Shown here piece after piece: positions 57,662 to 64,000 of a stretch of DNA of 64,000 nt. Source of the DNA: Bacteroidetes bacterium HGW-Bacteroidetes-4 (lineage in GTDB: Bacteria > Bacteroidota > Bacteroidia > Bacteroidales > SZUA-534). Numbering within the stretch: position 1 is the first letter of the stretch; every line of letters begins with the position of its first letter. The stretch is from positions 248,001-312,000 of the forward strand of contig PHDD01000001.1 in the NCBI GenBank assembly GCA_002840905.1, given 5' to 3'. A model generated the notes under the pieces. The model had not been told where the DNA came from. It was given only the letters and a program-made list of their open reading frames with translations, and did no database searches. The translations under genes and the position numbers were made by a program.

Positions 57662-60600
57662 ATGACCCGCTTGTTCCGATTAATTGTTTTAGCTACTGTA
57701 TTATTTGTTTCCCCATTTATTGTTTGTGGGCAAAGCAAAATCGATCCAATTTATGAATTGGGATTTTTTCCGGTAAAAAATTATTCGCCCGAAGATTATA
57801 AAGCCCTTCCGCAGAATTGGGCTATTGTTCAGGATTTTCGTGGAAATATTTACGTAGGAAATAATGAGGGCATACTTGAGTTTGATGGAACTACCTGGCG
57901 TAAAATTTTAACCCATTCCAATTCTGAGGTTCGCTCTTTGGCTATCGATAAAAAAAGTAGGATTTATGTGGGAGCTATTGATGAGTTGGGTTATTTACAA
58001 CCCAATGCTACAGGTAAACTTGAATTTATTTCCCTTTTGTCAAAAATTTCAGAAGCTGATAGAAATTTTGGTGTAGTATGGAAAACTTTTTGCCTTGAGG
58101 AACGAGTTTGTTTTCAGACGGAAGAAAAAATATTTATCTATTCCAACGATTCAATTCAGGTTCTTCAGGCCAAAGGATATTTCAATAATTCGTTTTGTGT
58201 TAATAATACGATTTTTGTTTCTGATACTAAGTACGGCCTTTATCGTTGTTTTGGTGATTCGTTATTATTGATTTCAGGAAGCGAGGAACTCATTGGTAAG
58301 CAGCTTTATGTGATGTTGCCTTATGGCGATAATACCCTATTGGCAGCAATTCACGAAGCAGGCATATTTCTGATTGAATTTTCTGATACTGAAAATAAAT
58401 TAAAATTGCAACCACTTAAAACTCCCATCAATTCCTTTCTTAAAACCAATCAGATATACAGTGGCGCAAAACTTTCCGATTCACTTTATTCCATCGGAAC
58501 GTTTAACGGGGCAGGAGTAATTAAAAGTAACGGAGCGTTTCAGTATTGGATAAATAAACAAACCGGATTAATTGATCAAAATATTAAGTATCAGGCACTC
58601 GACCACCAAAATAATCTTTGGTTGGGTTTGCACAAAGGAATTGGGCAAATTCAAGTAAGCAGCCCGATTACTTTTTTTAATGAAAACCATAAACTCGAAG
58701 GTTATGTAGAATCGATTACCCGTTTTGCCGGTAAAATTCATGTGGCTACTTCGCTGGGAGTTTATGCCCTGAATCCATCGCAAAATGGAGCCTTGCCCTA
58801 TTTTACTGCCATGGAAAACCTGAACCGCTCCGACACATGGATTGCAGCAAATTATAAAGTGGCTGATAGCGAAAGGCTTTTCATTGAAAAAAACCAGGAT
58901 ATTTTTATTGTCGATAAAATAAATGGAATTCCAAAATCGGTGTACAATGGAGTTCCCTGGTCTCTATATCAAAGTAAATTAAACCAAAAAAAATTTTACA
59001 TTGGAGTTGAAGAGGGACTGGTAAAATTAGAGTATAACAATAACAATCAATGGACACAGCAACGGCTTTTTCCATCAATAACTGACCGAATAACAAATAT
59101 TATTGAGGATATTGATGGAAATTTATGGCTATCGGCCGATAATACCGGAATTTATAAAATAGCAGGTTCCAATTCCAACGATATCACTTTCTACGGTTCA
59201 GAATCAGGCCTTACCGAAGGACCTTTTTTATTTATTAATTTCAATAACGAATTGTTGGTAGGTTCAGGCAAAGGAATTTTGGTGCTTGATGAAACGACAA
59301 ATACCTTTGTTCCACACCAATTAATTAATCCACTTCTGGGCTCCAATTTGCGTTATATTCATCGCATGTCGGTCGATACTAAAAACAAACTATGGCTGGT
59401 AACTTATATAGAAAAAGAAGAACGTGATGAACTGGGATTTTTTGAAACCCGGGGCGATACATCGATGTTTTGGAATCCGATGCCCTTTTTAGGAACAATA
59501 AAAGGGCAAATTAACGCACTTTATCACGATGCAGACGGAATAACCTGGTTGGGTGGCAGCGAAGGACTTTATCGCTTCGATGAAAAAATTGAAAAAAATT
59601 ACCGAAACGATTTTTATTGCCAAATCCGAAAGGTTATGTTAGGTGAGGATTCCACAGTTTTTGATGGTGCATTTTATAATGAACACGGATGGGTAAGTAT
59701 GGAACAAGCCCCGGCTTTGCAACCCATTCTCGATTATCAATACAACTCGTTAATATTCAATTATTCAGCAATGAATATTGATGTGGAACAACCAACAAAA
59801 TACAGTTATAAACTCGACGGGTACGACAAAAAATGGAGCGAATGGACTACCGAAACCAAAAAAGAATACACCAACCTGCCTGAAAAGGAATATGTTTTCA
59901 GGGTAAAGGCAAAAAATGTTTACAATCATCAAAGTTCTGAAGCTACCTATGTTTTTTCTGTTTTACCCCCATGGTATCGTACTGTCTGGGCTTTTTTGTT
60001 GTTTGGTTTGCTCGGTTTAAACCTGGTTTATTTCATTGTAATTTCATACACCCGATACTTACGAGCGGTTATTAAAGAGAAAACAGCCGAAATTCGTGAA
60101 CAAAAAGACGAAATTGAAAAACAAAACGAAGAAATTACTGCAAGTATAAAATATGCCGAGCGTATTCAGAAAGCAGTGGTTCCATCGTATGAGCGTGCCA
60201 GCGAGTTATTACCTGAGCATTTTGTTTTGTGGCGTCCGCGCGATATTGTGAGTGGCGATTTTTGGTGGATGACCCAAAAAAACGGGAAAGTGGTAATTGT
60301 TGCAGCCGATTGCACCGGACATGGCGTTCCCGGGGCTTTTGTAAGCATGTTGGGCGTTTCGTTTTTAAACGAGATAGTAAATAAAATGGAACATATTAGA
60401 GCCAACGAAATTTTAAATCAGTTGCGCTATCATGTAAAAACCACCATGAAACAAACCGGAAAAGAAGGCGAAGCCAAAGATGGAATGGATTTAGCTCTGG
60501 TGGTTCTCGATCTGTCTGAGCATAAAATTCAATATGCCGGTGCGTATAATCCGCTCTATTTAATCAGAAATGGCGAATTAATTGAGTTTAAAGCCGATAG

Positions 60601-60883
60601 AAATCCCATTGGAATTTATATCAAAGAATTGGATTCGTTTACCAATCATGAAATTGAGGTGCAAAAGGGTGATACAATTTATATATTTTCCGACGGCTAT
60701 GTCGATCAGTTTGGTGGAGGTGATGGACGCAAATTCAAATCGAAACAGTTCAAGGAATTGCTGCTGAGTATTCAAAAGCAATCGATGCTTGAACAGGAAA
60801 TGTTTCTTGACCAGACCATCGACGAATGGCGTGGCAATTTTGAACAAGTTGACGATATTATTATTGTAGGAATTCGGATTTAA
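57662..60883 (+). CDS. Propeller-sensor SpoIIE-type PP2C phosphatase
   Basis: A 1,073-residue membrane sensor: signal peptide (about 1-24, ending FIVCGQ), two-component-regulator propeller blades (about 40-680), a Y_Y_Y domain (about 700-770; YKLDGYDKKWSEWTTETKKEYTNLPEKEYVFRVKA), one TM helix (WAFLLFGLLGLNLVYFIVIS), a coiled coil (EKTAEIREQKDEIEKQNEEI) and a PP2C/SpoIIE domain (SGDFWWM, DCTGHGVPGAFVSMLG, GMDLAL, QVDDIIIVG). It dephosphorylates a serine/threonine target, usually an anti-anti-sigma factor, in response to an extracellular ligand. ATG 57662 is used; a TTG-initiated frame from 57635 is unlikely. Its stop overlaps that of the convergent ureohydrolase gene. Confidence 0.92.
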   Translation: MTRLFRLIVLATVLFVSPFIVCGQSKIDPIYELGFFPVKNYSPEDYKALPQNWAIVQDFRGNIYVGNNEGILEFDGTTWRKILTHSNSEVRSLAIDKKSRIYVGAIDELGYLQPNATGKLEFISLLSKISEADRNFGVVWKTFCLEERVCFQTEEKIFIYSNDSIQVLQAKGYFNNSFCVNNTIFVSDTKYGLYRCFGDSLLLISGSEELIGKQLYVMLPYGDNTLLAAIHEAGIFLIEFSDTENKLKLQPLKTPINSFLKTNQIYSGAKLSDSLYSIGTFNGAGVIKSNGAFQYWINKQTGLIDQNIKYQALDHQNNLWLGLHKGIGQIQVSSPITFFNENHKLEGYVESITRFAGKIHVATSLGVYALNPSQNGALPYFTAMENLNRSDTWIAANYKVADSERLFIEKNQDIFIVDKINGIPKSVYNGVPWSLYQSKLNQKKFYIGVEEGLVKLEYNNNNQWTQQRLFPSITDRITNIIEDIDGNLWLSADNTGIYKIAGSNSNDITFYGSESGLTEGPFLFINFNNELLVGSGKGILVLDETTNTFVPHQLINPLLGSNLRYIHRMSVDTKNKLWLVTYIEKEERDELGFFETRGDTSMFWNPMPFLGTIKGQINALYHDADGITWLGGSEGLYRFDEKIEKNYRNDFYCQIRKVMLGEDSTVFDGAFYNEHGWVSMEQAPALQPILDYQYNSLIFNYSAMNIDVEQPTKYSYKLDGYDKKWSEWTTETKKEYTNLPEKEYVFRVKAKNVYNHQSSEATYVFSVLPPWYRTVWAFLLFGLLGLNLVYFIVISYTRYLRAVIKEKTAEIREQKDEIEKQNEEITASIKYAERIQKAVVPSYERASELLPEHFVLWRPRDIVSGDFWWMTQKNGKVVIVAADCTGHGVPGAFVSMLGVSFLNEIVNKMEHIRANEILNQLRYHVKTTMKQTGKEGEAKDGMDLALVVLDLSEHKIQYAGAYNPLYLIRNGELIEFKADRNPIGIYIKELDSFTNHEIEVQKGDTIYIFSDGYVDQFGGGDGRKFKSKQFKELLLSIQKQSMLEQEMFLDQTIDEWRGNFEQVDDIIIVGIRI

Positions 60884-61917
60884 ATCATTCCGTTCGATTT
60901 TCCGGTCCAGTTACAGAGTTTATACAAAACCCGTGCGCCAACATTTCCGTCCCACTCATTACCCAATCCGCCCACTTCGCATAAGTCAAAACCAATAATT
61001 TGGCGGCCACTTTCAACCAGGCGTTTTATCAGATAAAGTACTTCATTAAAATCCAATCCCCCGGCAACCGGAGTTCCTGTGTTGGGGCAAAGTTGCGGAT
61101 CGAGCCCATCGATGTCGAAACTGATGTAAACCTTTTGTGGAAGCGTTTCAAGTATTTGCTCGCATTGTTCGTGCCAGTTCCTGTTTCTGTATTTGTTTTG
61201 CTGAATCTGGTAATCGTAAAACACCTGTACCTTATGTTCTTTGGCAAACGCCACCTCTTGTTCACAAAAATCGCGTATACCCACCTGAACCAGGTTTTTT
61301 ACATAGCCAAGCTTTACGGCATTATTAAAAATTGATGCATGTGAATAGGTAAAACCTTCAAAACTATCGCGTAAATCCATGTGAGCATCAATTTGTAAAA
61401 CACCAAATTCGGTATGTTTTTCGCTTATTGCTTGCAGTAAGCCAAGTGGCACGCTATGTTCACCGCCTACAACTGCCGGTATCTTACCTTTTTCAAGTAA
61501 AACTTTTGTCGCCAAATATACTTCATGGTTCAATTCTTTGTGATGTTGGTTTATGTTTGCCAGTCGTTCGGCCATAGCTCGGTTATCTGAAATTTGTCCA
61601 CCTTGTTCTAAAAAAGCAATGTATTTTTTTGCTTCTGTTCGCAGTGTAGCATTCAGTGTTTTTTGTCTTTCATCAGCCGGTCGAAAAAAAATCCCAAGTT
61701 TCCAGGCATTCTCAACCTCTGGATCAAAAAGATCGAGTTGTAATGAAGCCTGCAATATGTTATCAGGGCCCGATGAGGTTCCGTCGGCATACGAAACGGT
61801 AACATCCCAGGGAACCGAAACCATCACAATTTTTGCTTCTTCTTCAGTATAAGGGAGGCCAATAAAATGACCATTATCCAGTCCAATTCCATTCGGGTCG
61901 AAAGACATTTTACTCAT
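60880..61917 (-). CDS. Arginase/agmatinase-family ureohydrolase
   Basis: A 345-residue manganese ureohydrolase with the full ligand set: His154 (GGEHSVPLG), Asp177, His179 and Asp181 (QIDAHMDLR), and Asp268 and Asp270 (SFDIDGLDP). The neighbouring carboxyspermidine genes make agmatinase (agmatine to putrescine and urea) more likely than arginase or formimidoylglutamase, but this is inference from context. The length of 345 residues is longer than speB of about 300, with extra N-terminal residues. It diverges from the polyamine dehydrogenase gene. Confidence 0.8.
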   Translation of the reverse strand: MSKMSFDPNGIGLDNGHFIGLPYTEEEAKIVMVSVPWDVTVSYADGTSSGPDNILQASLQLDLFDPEVENAWKLGIFFRPADERQKTLNATLRTEAKKYIAFLEQGGQISDNRAMAERLANINQHHKELNHEVYLATKVLLEKGKIPAVVGGEHSVPLGLLQAISEKHTEFGVLQIDAHMDLRDSFEGFTYSHASIFNNAVKLGYVKNLVQVGIRDFCEQEVAFAKEHKVQVFYDYQIQQNKYRNRNWHEQCEQILETLPQKVYISFDIDGLDPQLCPNTGTPVAGGLDFNEVLYLIKRLVESGRQIIGFDLCEVGGLGNEWDGNVGARVLYKLCNWTGKSNGMI

Positions 61918-62002
61918 AGTTTTGTGATTACGGTACGAAAATAAAACATAGTTTTTAAAGTTTATGTTTTTAAAGCATAAAAAAAATATTTGAACAGTAA
62001 AA

Positions 62003-62034
62003 TTGGCTTTCTGTTTCCGATTTCCTTATTTTTG
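62003..62034 (+). promoter_or_regulatory. Promoter of carboxyspermidine operon
   Basis: TTG (62003-62005), 21 bases, TATTTTTG (62027-62034) fits the consensus. The start would be near 62041, giving a leader of about 70 bases before ATG 62113. Confidence 0.65.
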
Positions 62035-62112
62035 AAAGCTTATCTGTTTTTATGAGCAACTTAAAATCCCATGATAGGCGGGGACTTAACTTGATTTTAA
62101 AAATAAATTGAA

Positions 62113-63306
62113 ATGTCAAAAGTTTTAATTATTGGAGCAGGAGGTGTGGGGAGTGTAGTAACCCAAAAATGTGCCTCGTTACCTGAAGTGTTCAGCGATA
62201 TTATGCTGGCCAGTCGAACCAAGTCAAAATGCGAGGCCATTGCCCGTCGGGTGGATGGTAATCGGGTAAAAACAGCACAGGTTGATGCCGACAATGTACC
62301 TGAACTGCTAGCATTAATCAACACGTTTAAACCCGAGATGGTCATCAATGTGGCTTTGCCTTATCAGGATTTAACCATTATGGAAGCCTGTCTTGAAGCC
62401 GGTGTGCACTATCTCGATACCGCAAATTACGAACCCAAGGATGAAGCGCATTTTGAGTACAGTTGGCAATGGGCTTACCACGAAAGGTTCAAAGAAAAAG
62501 GATTGACCGCCATTTTAGGTTGTGGATTCGATCCCGGAGTAACCAGTATTTATACCGCTTTTGCTGCCAAGCATCATTTCGATGAGATGCACTACCTCGA
62601 TATTGTGGACTGCAATGCCGGTGATCATGGAAAAGCGTTTGCAACCAACTTTAATCCCGAAATTAACATCCGCGAAGTAACCCAAAAAGGGAAGTACTGG
62701 GAAAATGGTAAATGGGTCGAAACCGATCCCCACGCCATCAAGAAGCCCTTGAATTATCCAAATATCGGTGCCCGTAATTCGTATGTTATTTATCACGAAG
62801 AGTTGGAATCGCTGGTAAAAAATTTCCCCAGTTTAAAACGTGCCCGTTTCTGGATGACTTTTGGCGATGAATATTTAACTCACTTACGGGTAATCCAAAA
62901 TATTGGCATGGCCAGTATTGAACCCATTATATATAAAGGGGTTGAAATAGTTCCTTTACAATTTTTAAAAGAAACCTTACCAAATCCGGGCGACCTGGGT
63001 GAGAATTATACCGGCGAAACCTCAATTGGTTGCCGTATTCGCGGTATTAAAGAGGGTAAAGAAAAAACCTACTACATCTGGAACAATTGCAAACACCAGG
63101 ATGCCTACAACGAAACCGGGGCGCAGGGTGTTTCCTACACTACCGGAGTTCCGGCTATGTTGGGGGTTATGATGTTGCTTACCGGGAAATGGAAAAAACC
63201 GGGCGTTTTCAATGTCGAAGAATTCGATCCCGACCCCTTTATGGAACTGATTGGCACATACGGATTGCCGTGGAACGAAGAAATAAACGGCGATTTGGAA
63301 TTGTAA
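62113..63306 (+). CDS. Carboxy(nor)spermidine dehydrogenase
   Basis: A 397-residue saccharopine-dehydrogenase-family enzyme. The NAD(P)-binding GAGGVGS is at residues 8-14, followed by LASRTKSKCEAIARRVDG and CGFDPGVTSIYTAF typical of the carboxynorspermidine synthase group. It joins putrescine or diaminopropane to aspartate semialdehyde to form carboxy(nor)spermidine. The next gene is its decarboxylase, which makes this assignment much firmer than for the generic family. A good promoter lies upstream. Confidence 0.93.
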   Translation: MSKVLIIGAGGVGSVVTQKCASLPEVFSDIMLASRTKSKCEAIARRVDGNRVKTAQVDADNVPELLALINTFKPEMVINVALPYQDLTIMEACLEAGVHYLDTANYEPKDEAHFEYSWQWAYHERFKEKGLTAILGCGFDPGVTSIYTAFAAKHHFDEMHYLDIVDCNAGDHGKAFATNFNPEINIREVTQKGKYWENGKWVETDPHAIKKPLNYPNIGARNSYVIYHEELESLVKNFPSLKRARFWMTFGDEYLTHLRVIQNIGMASIEPIIYKGVEIVPLQFLKETLPNPGDLGENYTGETSIGCRIRGIKEGKEKTYYIWNNCKHQDAYNETGAQGVSYTTGVPAMLGVMMLLTGKWKKPGVFNVEEFDPDPFMELIGTYGLPWNEEINGDLEL

Positions 63307-63363
63307 GTTTTTCTAAATTTTTAAAGCCGTCAACCGGAATTTTTCTGTTGAACTTATCGTATT

Positions 63364-64000
63364 ATGGATTATTCAAAAATTTCTTCTCCCTGTTTTGTTC
63401 TGGGCGAAGCCAAACTCCGAAAAAATCTGGAATTAATTCGTTTTGTGCAGGATAAAGCAGGAGTGGAGATTATTCTGGCTTTTAAAGGGTTTGCTATGTG
63501 GAGCGCTTTCCCTGTGGTTCGTGAGTATATTCGGGGAGCAACAGCCAGCTCACTGTTCGAAGCTCAATTGTGTGTTGAGAAAATGGAAGCTAAGGCCCAT
63601 GTTTATGCACCGGCCTATATTCCGGATGAATTTCCCGAATTGATTTCCATGGCCAGTCATGTGGTTTTTAATTCACTGAATCAGTTCAATACTTTTTATC
63701 CACAAATACCAAAAACCGGAAAATCTATTTCGTGTGGCATCAGGGTAAACCCTGAAAAAAGCGATGTAGGTACCGATTTATATAATCCCAGTTCGCCCAA
63801 ATCGCGTCTGGGAGTTTTAAAAGAATTCTTTCCTGAAGAATTGCCAGCAGGTGTAGAAGGTTTGCATTTTCATGTGTTGTGTGAATCCGATTCATACAGT
63901 CTGGAGCATACCCTGGAATCTTTTGAACACTTATTTGGAGCCTATTTGCATCAGCTTAAATGGGTGAATATGGGAGGGGGGCATTTAATGACCCGTGTGG
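63364..64000 (+). CDS. nspC: Carboxy(nor)spermidine decarboxylase (partial, right edge)
   Basis: A PLP-dependent, alanine-racemase-fold decarboxylase cut by the window end after 212 codons (of about 375-400 expected). It begins MDYSKISSPCFVLGEAKLRK, with the PLP lysine Lys41 in ILAFKGFAMWSAFP, RVNPEKS and a SRLGV motif, and LHFHVLCE, as in NspC. It converts carboxy(nor)spermidine to (nor)spermidine. It is 57 bases after the dehydrogenase gene with no terminator between, so it is in the same operon. Confidence 0.92.
   Translation, partial: MDYSKISSPCFVLGEAKLRKNLELIRFVQDKAGVEIILAFKGFAMWSAFPVVREYIRGATASSLFEAQLCVEKMEAKAHVYAPAYIPDEFPELISMASHVVFNSLNQFNTFYPQIPKTGKSISCGIRVNPEKSDVGTDLYNPSSPKSRLGVLKEFFPEELPAGVEGLHFHVLCESDSYSLEHTLESFEHLFGAYLHQLKWVNMGGGHLMTRV

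Overview
The window is chromosomal DNA from a member of the Bacteroidota. The evidence is the promoter form (TTG or TTTG, about 18-21 bases, then TAnnTTTG) ahead of many genes, starts without strong Shine-Dalgarno sequences, three secreted proteins with type IX secretion (T9SS) C-terminal tails, a complete moxR/bat aerotolerance operon, a SecA of about 1,090 residues, and a carboxyspermidine-type polyamine route. A member of Bacteroidia/Marinilabiliales is my best guess, but that is inference. Almost all of the window is vertically inherited housekeeping and surface-protein DNA. I see no prophage, IS element, CRISPR array or integrase.

Layout. 1-1.3 kb: the N-terminal half of a membrane-anchored AraC-type regulator, then two tRNA-Lys(TTT) genes, each with its own terminator, and a third degenerate tRNA-Lys copy whose anticodon arm and T loop are occupied by short palindromes. 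1.5-6.9 kb: an SDR oxidoreductase, a nitroreductase overlapping a large HExxH/propeller/barrel protein, and an OxyR-type regulator. 6.97-7.31 kb: a 16-unit, 21-bp tandem array between two convergent genes. 7.4-16.2 kb: a sortilin-like propeller protein (minus), a TPR protein followed by a cysteate/threonine-synthase-like enzyme, then a DUF368 undecaprenyl-phosphate transporter with aroE. 16.2-25.8 kb: truA, then the eight-gene moxR-DUF58-orf-batABCDE operon. 26-32.1 kb: an ACP-like protein without its serine, secA, a DUF6913 protein, dapA and an S1-like repeat protein. 32.2-36.2 kb (minus): an HNH-like DNA-binding protein, ligA and mnmA.

36.4-43.6 kb: a promoter and cobalamin riboswitch driving a DUF4465 T9SS protein; a pair of palindromic sites in a convergent intergenic region; a hybrid histidine kinase with an unusual ATP-binding domain; and a secreted trypsin-like protease. 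43.6-49.5 kb: GtrA, a PlsC-like acyltransferase, a nitrilase-family amidase, a FAD/Fe-S D-2-hydroxyacid dehydrogenase and a DUF1338 dioxygenase. The last two fit 2-hydroxyacid/lysine-type catabolism, but their link is inferred. 49.85-60.9 kb: a surface protein of about 2,570 residues (four parallel beta-helix modules, five SprB repeats, T9SS tail), then a propeller-sensor SpoIIE-type phosphatase. 60.9-64 kb: an agmatinase-like ureohydrolase facing carboxy(nor)spermidine dehydrogenase and decarboxylase genes, which together look like a spermidine pathway; the last gene runs off the right edge.

The signals most worth following are the hairpin-interrupted tRNA-Lys copy, the 21-bp array whose minus frame encodes a Cys-heptad repeat, the riboswitch-controlled DUF4465 protein, the orphan paired palindromes at 38.1 kb, and the giant modular T9SS protein next to a signalling phosphatase.
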